From Petrolisthes cinctipes (Eukaryota > Arthropoda > Malacostraca > Decapoda > Porcellanidae), in the NCBI GenBank assembly GCA_033782935.1, contig JAWQEG010000287.1, positions 372,001 to 436,000 on the forward strand: a DNA stretch of 64,000 nucleotides. Direction: 5' to 3'. A model generated the notes under the pieces. The model worked only from the letters and a program-made list of their open reading frames with translations. It was not told the DNA's origin and ran no database searches. Both the position numbers and the translations under genes were made by a program. Of this stretch, positions 10,890 through 23,131 are shown in pieces; position 1 is the first letter of the stretch, and every line of letters starts with the position of its first letter.

Positions 10890-13800
10890 AAAACATGCTC
10901 AAAATCGATATTTTAGGTGCCCAAAAGTCGATATATGCATGCATCTTCAGTACCTGTTTATATCTCAAATTCAGGCTCAAAACACCCGCAAATTCGATAT
11001 TTTTTGGTCCCTGAAGCGATCTGTAAATGCCTACTCCGTGTTAGAATATTTTCAAAATACAGGCCCAAAACATGCTGAAAATCGATATTTTAGGTGCCCA
11101 AAGTCAATATGTGCATGCATTTTCTGTACCCGTTTATATCTCAAATTCAGGCTCAAAACACCCGAAAATTCGATATTTTGGGGTCCCAGAAGCGATCTGT
11201 ACATGCTTACTCAGTGCTAGAATATTTTCAAAATATAGGCCCAAAACATGCTTAAAATCGATATTTTGGGTGCCCAAAGTCGATATCTCAAATTTATCCC
11301 CAAAGCACCCGAAAAATCGATATTTTGAGGTCCCAGAAGCAATTTGTACATGCCTACTCCGTGTTAGAGTATTTTCAAAATACAGGCCCAAAACATATAG
11401 AAAATCGATATTTTAGGTGCCCAAAAGTCGATATGTGCATACATCTTCTATACCCGTTTATTTCACAAATTCAGGCTCCAAACACGCAAAAATTCCATAT
11501 GTTTTGGTCCCAGAAGCGATCTGTACATGCCTACTCAGATACAGGCCCAAAACATGCTGAAAATCGATATTTTAGGTGCCCAAAGTCAATATGTGTATGC
11601 ATCTTCTGCACCCGTTTATATCCCAAATTCAACCTCAAAACACCCGAAAATTCGATATTTTTGGGTCCCAGAAGCGATCTGTACATGCCTACTCAGTGCT
11701 AGAATGTTTTTAAAATATAGGCTTAAAACATACTAAAAATCGATATTTTAAGTGTCCAAAGTCGATATGTGCATGCCTCTTCTGTACCTGTTTATATCTC
11801 AAATTCAGGCTCAAAACACCCGAAAATTCGGTGTTTTTGGGTCCTAGAAGTGATCTGTACATGCCTACTCCTAGTTAGAATGTTTTCAAGATACAGACCC
11901 AAAACATGCTCAAAATCGATATTTTAGGTGCCCAAAGTCGATATATGCATGCATCTTCTGTACCCGTTTGTATCTCAAATTAAGGCTCAAAACACCTGAA
12001 AATTCGATATTTTCGGGTCCTAGAAGCGATCTGTACATGCCTACTCAGTGCTAGAATATTTTCAAAATTCAGGCCCAAAACATGCTAAAAATCGATATTT
12101 TAGGTGCCCAAAGTCGATATCTCAAATTCAGGCCCAAAACACCCGAAAATTTGATATTTTGGGGTCCCAGAAGCGATCTGTACATGCTTACTCCGTGTTA
12201 GAGTATTTTCAATATACAGGCCCAAAACATACTGAAAATCGATATTTTAGGTGTCCAAAAGTCGATATGTTGATGCATCTTCTGTACCCGTTTATATCTC
12301 AAATTCAGGCTCCAAACACCCGTAAATTCGATATTTTGGGGTCCCAGAAGCGATCTGTACATGCCTACTCAGTGCTAGAATATTTTCAAAATATAGGCCC
12401 AAAACATGCTACAAATCGATATTTTAGGTGCCCAAATTCTATATCTTAAATTCAAGCCCAAAACACCCGAAAATTCGATATTTTTTGTTCCCAGAAGCGA
12501 TCTGTACATGCCTACTCAGAAACAGGCACAAAACATGCTAAAAATCGATATTTTAAGTGTCCCAAGTCGATATGTGCATGCATCTTCTGCACCCGTTTAT
12601 ATCCCAAATTCAGGCTCAAAACACCCGAAAATTCGATATTTTTGGGTTCCAGAAGCGATCTGCACATGCCTACTCCGTGTTAGAGTATTTTCAAAATACA
12701 GGCCCAACATGCTGAAAATCGATATTTTAGGTGCCCAAAGTCAATATGTGCATGAATTTTCTGTACCCGTTTATATCTCAAATTCAGGCTCAAAACACCC
12801 GAAAATTCGATATTTTGGGGTTCCAGAAGCGATCTGTACATGCTTACTCAGTGCTAGAATATTTTAAAAATATAGGCCGAAAACATGCTAAAAATCAATA
12901 TTTTAGGTGCCCAAAGTCGATATCTCAAATTTATCCCCAAAACACCCGAAAATTCGATATTTTTCGGTCCCAGAAGCGATCTGTACATGCCTACTCAGTG
13001 CTAGAATGTTTTCAAAATATAGGCTCAATACATGCTAAAAATCTATATTTTAAGTGTCCAAAGTCTTTATGTGAATGCATCTTCTGTACCCGTTTATATC
13101 TCAAATTCAACCTCAAAACACACGAAAATTCGGTATTTTTGGGTCCCAGAAGCGATCTGTACTTGCCTACTCAGATACAGGCCCAAAACATGCTGAAAAT
13201 CGATATTTTAGGTGCCCAAAGTCAATATGTGTATGCATCTTCTGCACCCGTTTATATCCCAAATTCAACCTCAAAACACCCGAAAATTCGATATTTTTGG
13301 GTCCCAGAAGCGATCTGTACATGCCTACTCAGTGCTAGAATGTTTTTAAAATATAGGCTTAAAACATACTAAAAATCGATATTTTAAGTGTCCAAAGTCG
13401 ATATGTGCATGCCTCTTCTGTACCTGTTTATATCTCAAATTCAGGCTCAAAACACCCGAAAATTCGGTGTTTTTGGGACCTAGAAGTGATCTGTACATGC
13501 CTACTCCTAGTTAGAATGTTTTCAAGATACAGACCCAAAACATGCTCAAAATCGATATTTTAGGTGCCCAAAGTCGATATGTGCATGCATCTTCTGTACC
13601 CGTTTGTATCTCAAATTAAGGCTCAAAACATCTGAAAATTCGATATTTTCGGGTCCTAGAAGCGATCTGTACATGCCTACTCATTGCTAGAATATTTTCA
13701 AAATTCAGGCCCAAAACATGCTAAAAATCGATATTTTAGGTGCCCAAAGTCGATATCTCAAATTCAGGCCCAAAACACCCGAAAATTTGATATTTTGGGG

Positions 13801-14544
13801 TCCCAGAAGCGATCTGTACATGCTTACTCCGTGTTAGAGTATTTTCAATATACAGGCCCAAAACATACTGAAAATCGATATTTTAGGTGACCAAAAGTCG
13901 ATATGTGTATGCATCTTCTGCACCCGTTTATATCCCAAATTCAACCTCAAAACACCCGAAAATTCGATATTTTTGGTCCCAGAAGCGATCTGTACATGCC
14001 TACTCAGTGCTAGAATGTTTTCAAAATATAGGCTCAAAACATGCTAAAAATCGATATTTTAAGTGTCCAAAGTCGATATGTGCATGCACCTTCTGTACCT
14101 GTTTATATCTCAAATTCAGGCTCGAAGCACCCGAAAATTCGATATTTGGGGTAACAGAAGCGATCTGTACATGCCTACTCAGATACAGGCCCAAAACATG
14201 CTAAAAATCGATATTTTAGGTGCCCAAAGTCAATATGTGTATGCATCTTCTGCACCCGTTTATATCTCAAATTCAACCACAAAACACCCGAAAATTCGAT
14301 ATTTTTCGGTCCCAGAAGCGATCTGTACATGCCTACTCAGTGCTAGAATGTTTTCGAAATATAGGCTCAAAACTTGCTAAAAATCGATATTTTAAGTGTC
14401 CAAAGTCGATATGTGCATGCATCGTCTGTACCCGTTTATATCTCAAATTCAGGCTCAAAATACCCGAAAAATCGGTATTTTTGGGTCCCTGAAGCGATCT
14501 GTTCTTGCCTACTCCTAGTTAGAATGTTTTCAAGATACTGACCC
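10890..14544 (+). repeat. 3655-bp higher-order unit, copy 1
   Basis: The unit holds 22 monomers starting B-C-D-E-F-A (10890, 11067, 11243, 11390, 11549, 11725). They are followed by a monomer with GTTTGTATCTC (11901), a 147-bp monomer (12077), 12224 and a 129-bp monomer (12401). Starts from 10890 to 12401 recur at 14545-16057 at an offset of 3655-3656. Inside the unit, 11549-12400 recurs from 13185 at an offset of 1636 bp (F, A, GTTTGTATCTC monomer, 147-bp monomer), so a shorter duplication preceded or accompanied the longer one. The monomer at 12706 has lost two bases of AAAACAT. Confidence 0.85.
12002..12018 (+). other. CENP-B-box-like 17-mer
   Basis: The 17-mer reads TTCG at positions 2-5 and CGGG at 13-16, with T at position 10. 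The mammalian CENP-B box core is NTTCGNNNNANNCGGGN, so eight of nine fixed bases match and the A at position 10 does not. The same sequence occurs at 13638-13654, in the 1636-bp-offset copy. Most other monomers have GGGG or TGGG instead of CGGG here. The match may be coincidence, since the core of this satellite always supplies TTCGATATTTT next to a G run, and CENP-B itself is not known from most non-mammalian hosts. Confidence 0.2.
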
Positions 14545-15379
14545 AAAACATGCTCAAAATCGAAATTTTAGGTGCCCAAAAGTCGATATATGCATGCATC
14601 TTCAGTACCTGTTTATATCTCAAATTCTGGCTCAAAACACCCGAAAATTCGATATTTTTTGGTCCCTGAAGCGATCTGTAAATGCCTACTCCGTGTTAGA
14701 ATATTTTCAAAATACAGGCCCAAAACATGCTGAAAATCGATATTTTAGGTGCCCAAAGTCAATATGTGCATGCATTTTCTGTACCCGTTTATATCTCAAA
14801 TTCAGGCTCAAAACACCCGAAAATTCGATATTTTGGGGTCCCAGAAGCGATCTGTACATGCTTACTCAGTGCTAGAATATTTTCAAAATATAGGCCCAAA
14901 ACATGCTTGAAATCGATATTTTGGGTGCCCAAAGTCGATATCTCAAATTTATCCCCAAAACACCCGAAAATTCGATATTTTGGGGTCCCAGAAGCGATTT
15001 GTACATGCCTACTCCGTGTTAGAGTATTTTCAAAATACAGGCCCAAAATATATAGAAAATCGATATTTTAGGTGCCCAAAAGTCGATATGTGCATGCATC
15101 TTCTATACCCGTTTATTTAACAAATTCAGGCTCCAAACACGCAAAAATTCCATATGTTTTGGTCCCAGAAGCGATCTGTACATGCCTACTCAGATACAGG
15201 CCCAAAACATGCTGAAAATCGATATTTTAGGTGCCCAAAGTCAATATGTGTATGCATCTTCTGCACACGTTTATATCCCAAATTCAACCTCAAAACCCCC
15301 GAAAATTCGATATTTTTGGGTCCCAGAAGCGATCTGTACATGCCTACTCAGTGCTAGAATGTTTTTAAAATATAGGCTC
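14369..15379 (+). repeat. Six-monomer higher-order repeat, 1011 bp (second complete copy)
   Basis: Monomers A 14369 (176), B 14545 (177), C 14722 (176), D 14898 (147), E 15045 (159) and F 15204 (176) have the same order and individual lengths as 8538-9548. The A copy starts AAAACTTGCT. The E copy starts AAAATATATAG, and E keeps the odd CATATGTTTTGG wording seen at 9320 and 11495. An A monomer follows at 15380. Monomers B to F also belong to the partial second copy of the 3655-bp unit. Confidence 0.9.
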
Positions 15380-16185
15380 AAAACATACTAAAAATCGATA
15401 TTTTAAGTGTCCTAAGTCGATATGTGCATGACTCTTCTGTACCCGTTTATATATCAAATTCAGTCTCAAAACACCCGAAAATTCGGTATTTTTGGGTCCT
15501 AGAAGTGATCTGTACATGCCTACTCCTAGTTAGAATGTTTTCAAGATACAGACCCAAAACATGCTCAAAATCGATATTTTAGGTGCCCAAAAGTCGATAT
15601 GTGCATGCATCATCTGTACCCGTTTGTATCTCAAATTCAGGCTCAAAACACCTGAAAATTCGATATTTTGGGGTCCTAGAAGCGATCTGTACATGCCTAC
15701 TCAGTGCTGGAATATTTTCAAAATTCAGGCCCAAAACATGCTAAAAATCGATATTTTAGGTGCCCAAAGTCGATATCTCAAATTCAGGCCCAAAACACCC
15801 GAAAATTTGATATTTTTTTGTCTCAGAAGCGATCTGTACATGCTTACTCCGTGTTAGAGTATTTTCAATATACAGGCCCAAAACATACTGAAAATCGATA
15901 TTTTAGGTGTCCAAAAGTCGATATGTGGATGTATCTTCTGTACCCGTTTATATCTCAAATTCAGGCTCCAAACACCCGAAAATTCGATATTTTAGGGTCC
16001 CAGAAGCGATCTGTACATGCCTACTCAGTGCTAGAATATTTTCAAAATATAGGCCCAAAACATGCTAAAAATCGATATTTTAGGTGCCCAAAGTCGATAT
16101 CTTAAATTCAAGCCCAAAACACCCGAAAATTCGATATTTTTTGGTCCCAGAAGCGATCTGTACATGCCTACTCAGAAACAGGCCC
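14545..16185 (+). repeat. 3655-bp higher-order unit, partial copy 2
   Basis: Starts 14545, 14722, 14898, 15045, 15204, 15380, 15556, 15733, 15880 and 16057 mirror 10890-12401. Agreement ends after the 129-bp monomer at 16057: copy 1 continues with an A-type monomer (12530), while here a 147-bp D-type monomer follows (16186). The second copy was therefore truncated or recombined after ten monomers. Confidence 0.83.
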
Positions 16186-17530
16186 AAAACATGCTAAAAA
16201 TCGATATTTTAGGTGCCCAAAGTCGATATCTCAAATTTATCCCCAAAACACCCGAAAATTCGATATTTTGCGTTCCCAGAAGCAATCTGTACATGCCTAC
16301 TCCGTGTTAGAGTATTTTCAAAATACAGGCCCAAAACATACAGAAACTCGATATTTTAGGTGCCCAAAAGTCGATATGTGCATGCATCTTCTATACCCGT
16401 TTATATCTCAAATTCAGGCTCCAAACACCCGAAAATTCGATATTTTTTTGGTCCCAGAAGCGATCTGTACATGCCTACTCAGATACAGGCCTAAAACATG
16501 CTGAAAATCGATATTTTAGGTGCCCAAAGTCAATATGTGTATGCATCTTCTGCACCCGTTTATACCCCAAATTCAACCTCAAAACACCCGAAAAATCGAT
16601 ATTTTTGGGTCTCAGAAGCAATCTGAACATGCTTACACAATACTAGAATATATTCAAAATATAGGGCCAAAACATCCTAAAAATCGATACTTCAAGTGAC
16701 CAAAGTCGATATGTGCATGTATCTTCAGTACCGGTTTCTATCTCAAATTCAGGCTCAAAACACCCGAAAATTCTATATTTTTGGGTCTTAGAAGCGATCT
16801 GTACAAGCCTACTCCTAGTTAGAATGTTTTCAAGATACAGACCCAAAACATACTGAAAATCAATCTTTTAGGTGCCCAAAAGTCGATATGTGTATGCATC
16901 TTCTGCACCCGTTTATATCCCAAATTCAACCTCAAAACACCCGAAAATTCGATATTTTAGGGTCCCAGAAGCGATCTGTACATGCCTACTCAGTGCTAGA
17001 ATGTTTTCAAAATATAGGCTCAAAACATGCTAAAAATCGATATTTCAAGTTTCCAAAGTCGATATGTGCATGCATCTTCTGTACCCGTTTATATCTCAAA
17101 TTCAGGTTTAAAACACCCGAAAATTCGATATTTTGGGGTCCGAGAAGTTGTCTGTACATATTTAGTTTGTGCTAGAATATTTTCATAATATAGGCTCAAA
17201 ACTTGCTAAAAAGCGATATTTTAAGTGTACAAAGTCGATATGTGCATGCATCTTCTGTACCCGTTTATATCTCAAAGTCAGGCTCGAAACACCCGAAAAT
17301 TCAATATTTGGGTTCCCAGAAGCGATCTGTACATGCCTACACAGATACAGGCCCAAACCATGCTGAAAATCGATATTTTAGGTGCCCAAAGTCAATATGT
17401 GTATGCATCTTCTGCACCCGTTTATATCTCAAATTCAGCCACAAAACACCCGAAAATTCGATATTTCTCGGTCCCAGAAGCGATCTGTACATGCCTAGTC
17501 AGTGCTAGAATGTTTTCGAAATATAGGCTC
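16186..17530 (+). repeat. Mixed block with a diverged monomer
   Basis: Starts are 16186 (147, D type), 16333 (160, E type), 16493 (F type), 16669, 16845 (177), 17022, 17198 (157) and 17355. The monomer at 16669 belongs to the diverged subfamily with CATCCTAAAAATCGATACTTC and GTGACCAAAG, also found at 21121, 32826, 35692, 38047, 41430 and 44297. The preceding F copy ends in the matching diverged H2 (GCTTACACAATACTAG). Confidence 0.8.
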
Positions 17531-18719
17531 AAAACATGCTAGAAATCGATATTTTAAGTGTCCAAAGTCGATATGTGCATGCATCTTCTGTACCCGTTTA
17601 TATCTCAAATTCAGGCTCAAAACACCCGAAAAAACGGTATTTTTGGGTCCCAGAAGCGATCTGTTCTTGCCTACTCCTAGTTAGAATGTTTTCAAGATAC
17701 TGACCCAAAACATGCTCAAAATCGATATATTAGGTGCCCAAAAGTCAATATATGCATGCATCTTCAGTGTCTGTTTATATCTCAAATTCAGGCTCAAAAC
17801 AGCCGAAAATTCGATATTTTGGGGTCCCAGAAGCGATTTGTACATGCCTACTCCGTGTTAGAGTATTTTCAAAATACAGGCCCAAAACATACAGAAAATC
17901 GATATTTTAGGTGCTCAAAAGTCGATATGTGCATGCATCTTTTATACCCGTTTATTTCTCAAATTCAGGCTCCAAACACCCAAAAATTCCATATGTTTGG
18001 GTCCCAGAAGCGATCTGTACATGCCTACTCAGATACAGGCCCAAAACATGCTGAAAATCGATATTTTAGGTGCCCAAAGTCAATATGTGTATGCATCTTC
18101 TGCACCCGTTTATATCCCAAATTCAACCTCAAAACACCCGAAAATTCGATATTTTTGGGTCCCAGAAGCGATCTGTACATGCCTACTCAGTGCTAGAATG
18201 TTTTTAAAATATAGGCTCAAAAACATACTAAAAATCAATATTTTAAGTGTCCAAAGTCGATATCTCTTATTTATTCCCAAAACACCCGAAAATTCGATAT
18301 TTTGGGGTCCCAGAAGCGATTTGTACATGCCTACTTCGTGTTAGAGTATTTTTAATATACAGGCCCAAAATATACTGAAAATCGATCTTATAGGTGCCCA
18401 AAAGTCGATATGTGTATGCATTTTCTGCACCCGTTTATATCCCAAATTCAACCTCAAAACACCCGAAAATTAGATATTTTTGGGTCCCAGAAGCGTTCTG
18501 TACATGCCTACTCAGTGCTAGAATGTTTTCAATATATATGCTCAAAACATGCTAAAAATCGATATTTTAAGTGTCCAAAGTCGATATGTGCATGCATCTT
18601 CTGTACCTGTTTATTTTTAAAATTCAGGCTTAAAACACCCCAAAATTCGGTATTTTGGGGTCCCAGAAGTGATCTGTACATATCTACTTTGTGCTAGAAT
18701 ATTTTCAAAATATAGGCTT
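17531..18719 (+). repeat. Block with two hybrid monomers
   Basis: Starts are 17531 (A), 17707, 17884 (E), 18043 (F), 18220 (147), 18367 and 18544. The monomer at 17707 starts as B (CCCAAAAGTC, AGTGTCTG) and ends as D (GATTTGTACATGCC). Monomer C and most of D are therefore missing, and B/D leads directly to E. The monomer at 18220 starts as A (TAAGTGTCC) and continues as the short D class (GATATCTCTTATTTATTCCC), again joining distant positions of the higher-order repeat. Both look like products of unequal exchange inside the repeat order. Confidence 0.82.
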
Positions 18720-19887
18720 AAAACATGCTAAAAATCGATATTTTATGTGTCCAAAGTCGATATGTGCATGCATCTTCTGTACCCGTTTATAGCTCAAATT
18801 CAGGCTCCAAACACCCGAAAATTCGATATTTTGGGGTCCCAGAAGCGATCTGTACTTGCCTACTCCTAGTTAGAATGTTTTCAAGATACAGACTTAAAAC
18901 ATGCTAAAAAACGATATTTTAGGTGCCCAAAAGTCGATATGTGCATGCATCTTCAGTACCTGTTTATATCTCAAATTCAGGCTCTAAACACCCGAAAATT
19001 CGATATTTTTGGGTCCCAGAAGCGATCTGTACATGCCTACTCCGTGTTAGAGTATTTTCAAAATACAGGCCCAAAACATGCTGAAAATCGATATTTTAGG
19101 TGCCTAAAGTCGATATGTGCATGCATTTACTGTACCCGTTTATATCTCAAATTCAGGCTGAAAACACCCGAAAATTCGATATTTTGGGGTCCCTGAAGCG
19201 ATCTGTACATGCGTACTCAGTGCTAGAATATTTTCAAAATATATGCCCAAAACATGCTAAAAATCGATATTTTAGGTGCCGAAAATCGATATATCAAATT
19301 TATCCCCAAAACACCGAAAATTCGATATTTTGGGGTCCCAGAAGTGATCTGTACATGTCTACTCCGTGTTAGAGTATTTTCAAAATACAGGCCCAAAACA
19401 TACAGAAAATCGATATTTTAAGTGCCCAAAAGTCGATATGTGCATGAATCTTCTATACCCGTTTATATCTCAAATTCAGGCTCCAAACACCCGAAAATTC
19501 AATATTTTGGGGTCCCAGAAGCGATCTGTCCATGCCTACTTAGATACAGGCCCAAAACATGCTGAAAATCGATATTTTACGTGCCCAAAGTCGATATGTG
19601 CATGCATCTTCTGCACCCGTTTATATCCCAAATTCAGGCTCAAAACACCCGAAAATTCAATATTTTGGGGTCCCAGAAGCGATCTGTACATGCCTACTCC
19701 GTGTTAGAGTATTTTCAAAATACAGGCCAAAAACATGCTCCAAATCGATATTTTTGGTGCCCAAAGTCGATATGTGCATGCATCTTCAGTACCCGTTTAC
19801 ATTCCAAATTGAGGTTCAAAACACCCGAAAATTCGATATTTTTTGGTCCCAGAAGCGATCTGTACATGCCTACTCAGATACAGGCTC
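18720..19887 (+). repeat. Partial higher-order repeat A-B-C-D-E
   Basis: Starts are 18720 (A-like), 18896 (B), 19073 (C), 19249 (D, 146), 19395 (E, 159), 19554 (F position but with GTCGATATGTGCATGC) and 19730 (158). The lengths A to E match the 1011-bp repeat, but F is replaced by another subfamily, leading into the diverged block. H1 of 19730 carries TTTTTGGTGCCC and TTACATTCCAAATTGAGG, which recurs at 20240 and, in part, at 23308. Confidence 0.78.
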
Positions 19888-21296
19888 AAAACATGCTAAA
19901 AATCGATATTTTAAGTGTCGAAAGTCGATATGTGCATGCATCTTCTGCACCCGTTTATATCCCAAATTCAGGCTCAAAACACCCGAAAATTCGATATTTT
20001 TGGGTCCCAGAAGCGATCTGTACATGCCTCCTCCGTGTTAGAGTATTTTCCAAATATTGGCCCAAAACATGCTAAAAATCGATATTGTGGGTGCCCAAAG
20101 TCGATATGTGCATGCATTTTCTGTATCCGTTTATATCTCAAATTCCGACTCAAAACACCCGAAAATTCGATATTTTTGGGTCCCAGAAGCGATCTGTACA
20201 TGCCTACTCCGTGTTAGAGTATTTTCAAAATACAGGCCAAAAATATGCTCAAAATCGATATTTTGGGTGCCCAAAGTCGATATGTGCATGAATCTTCAGT
20301 ACCCGTTTACATTCCAAATTGAGGTTCAAAACAACCGAAAATTCAATATTTTTGTGTCCCAGAAGCGATCTGTACATGCTTACCCAGTGTTAGATTAAAT
20401 TAAAAAATATAGTGCCAAAACATGCTAAAAATCGATATTTTAGGTGCCCAAAGTCGAAATGTTCATGCATCTTCTGTACCCGTTTATATCCCAAATTCAG
20501 CCTCAAAACACCTGAAAATTCGATATTTTTAGATCCCAGAAGCAATCTCCACATGCATAGTCAGTGCTAGAATATTTTCAAATTACAGGCCCAAAACATG
20601 CTTCAAATCGATATTATATGTGATCTAAGTCGTTATCTGAATGCATCTTCTGTTCTCGTTTATATCCCAAATTCAGGCTAAAAACACCTGAATATTTGAT
20701 TTTTTGGGGTCCCAGAAGCGATCTGTACATGCCTACTCAGTGTTAGAATATTTTCAAAATACAGGCCCAAAATAAGCTGAAAATCGCAATTTTTCGGTAC
20801 CCAAAATAGATATGTGCATGAATCATCAGCACTCGCTTGTATCCTAAATTCAGGCTTAAAACACCTTAAAATTCGATACTTTTTGTTCCCAGAAGGGATC
20901 TGTAAATGCCTACTCAATATTAAAATATTTTCAAAATACAGACCCAAAACAAGCTGAAAACCGATATTTTATGTGCACAAATCCATATGTGCATTCATCT
21001 TCTGTACCCGTTTATATCCCAAATTCAGACTCAAAACACCCAAAAATTCGAAATTTTTGGGTCTCAGAAGCAATCTGAACATGCTTACACAATGCTAGAA
21101 TACATTCAAAATATAGGGCCAAAACATCCTAAAAATCGATACTTCAGGTGACCAAAGTCGATATGTAAATGTATCTTCAGTACCGGTTTCTATCTCAAAT
21201 TCAGGCTCAAAACACCCGAAAATTCTATATTTTTGGGTCCTAGAAGCGATCTGTACATGCCTACCCCAAGTTAGAATGTTTTCAAGATACAGACCC
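19888..21296 (+). repeat. Diverged monomer block, copy 1 (3.24-kb offset)
   Basis: Starts are 19888, 20064, 20240, 20417, 20593, 20769, 20946 and 21121. The first seven correspond to 23132, 23308, 23485, 23660, 23836, 24012 and 24188 at offsets of 3242-3245 bp. These monomers depart most from the consensus: CGATATTGTGGG (20064), AAATGTTCATGC (20417), CGATATTATATGTGATC (20593), AAAATAAGCTGAAAATCGCAA (20769), ACAAGCTGAAAACCG (20946) and CATCCTAAAAATCGATACTTC (21121). A third version of part of the block is at 32298-33001. They probably represent an older layer of the array. Confidence 0.85.
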
Positions 21297-23131
21297 AAAA
21301 CATGCTCAAAATCGATATTTTAGGTGCCCAAAAGTCGATATGTGCATGCATCTTTTGTACCCGTTTATATCTCAAATTCAGGCTCAAAACACCCGAAAAT
21401 TCGATATTTTGGGGTCCCAGAAGCGATCTGTACATGCCTAAGCAGAGCTAGAATATTTTCAAAATACAGGCCCAAAACATGCTAAAAATCGATATTTTAG
21501 GTGACCCAAAGTCGATATCTCAAATTCAGGCCCAAAACACCCGAAAATTCGATATTTTGGGGTCCCAGAAGCGATTTGTACATGCCTACTCTGTGTTAGA
21601 GTATTTTTAATATACAAGCCCAAAACATACTGAAAATCGATCTTTTAGGTGCCCAAAAGTCGATATGTGTATGCATCTTCTGCACCCGTTTATATCCCAA
21701 ATTCAACCTCAAAACACCCGAAAATTCGATATTTTTGGGTCCCAGAAGCGATCTGTACATGCCTACTCAGTGCTAGAATGTTTTCAAAATATAGGCTCAA
21801 AACATGCTAAAAATCGATATTTTAAGTGTCCAAAGTCGATATGTGCATGCATCTTCTGTACCCGTTTATATCTCAAATTCAGGCTTAAAACACCCGAAAA
21901 TTCGATATTTTGGGGTCTCAGAAGTGATCTATACATATCTACTTTGTGCTAGAATATTTTCAAAATATAGGCTCAAAACATGCTAAAAATCGATATTTTA
22001 AGTGTCCAAAGTCGATATGTGCATGCTTCTTCTGTACCCGTTTATATCACAAATTCAGGCTCCAATCACCCGAAAATTCGATATTTTGGGGTCCCAGAAG
22101 CGATCTGTACATGCCTACTCAGTGCTAGAATGTTTTCAAATAATAGGCTCAAAACATGCTAAAAATCGATATTTTAAGTGTCCAAAGTCGATAGGTGCAT
22201 GCATCTTCTGTACCCGTTTATATCTCAAATTCAGGCTCAAAACACCCGAAAAATCGGTATTTTTGGGTCCTTCAAGCGATCTGTACTTGCCTACTCCAAG
22301 TTAGAATGTTTTCAAGATACAGACCCAAAACATGCTCAAAATCGATATTTTAGGTGCCCAAAAGTCGATATGTGCATGCATCTTCAGTACCTGTTTATAT
22401 CTCAAATTCAGGGTCAAAACACCCAAAAATTCGATATTTTGGGGTCCCAGAAGCGATCTGTACATGCCTACTCCGTGTTAGAGTATTTTCAAAATACAGG
22501 CCCAAAACATGCTGAAAATCGATATTTTAGGTGCCCAAAGTCAATATGTGCATGCATTTTCTGTACCCGTTTATATCTCAAATTCAGGCTCAAAACACCC
22601 GAAAATTCGATATTTTGGGGTCCCAGAAGCGATCTGTACATGCTTACTCAGTGCTAGAATATTTTAAAAATATTTGCCCAAAACATGCTAAAATCGATAT
22701 TTTAGGTGCCCAAAGTCGATATCTCAAATTTATACCCAAAACACCCTAAAATTCGATATTTTGGGGTCCCAGAAGCGATCTGTACATGCCTACTCTGTGT
22801 TAGAGTATTTTCAAAATACAGGCCCAAAACATACAGAAAATCGATCTTTTAGGTGCCCAAAAGTCGATATGTGCATGCATCTTCAGTACCTGTTTATGTC
22901 TCAAATTCAGGCTCAAAACACCCGAAAATTCGATATTTTGGGGTCCCAGAAGCGATCTGTACATGCCTACTCAGTGCTAGAATATTTTCAAAATATAGGC
23001 CCAAAACATGCTAAAAATCGATATTTTAGGTGCCCAAAGTCGATATCTCAAATTCAGGCCCAAAACACCCGAAAATCCGATATTTTTTGGTCCCAAAAGC
23101 GATTTGTACATGAATACTCAGATACAGGCTC
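21297..23131 (+). repeat. Mixed block with partial higher-order repeat
   Basis: Starts are 21297, 21474 (148), 21622, 21799, 21975, 22151 (A), 22327 (B), 22504 (C), 22680 (D, 146), 22826 (E/B hybrid, full length) and 23003 (129). The order A-B-C-D is intact from 22151 to 22825. The next monomer begins like E (ACATACAGAAAATCG) but carries the B wording TTCAGTACCTG and lacks the E deletion. Confidence 0.8.

Noticed and set aside
14789..15046. Minus-strand open frames such as this one and those at 20678-20947 and 35841-36152
   Set aside because: They are reverse readings of the same monomers and recur at every copy with similar length; no independent evidence of coding.
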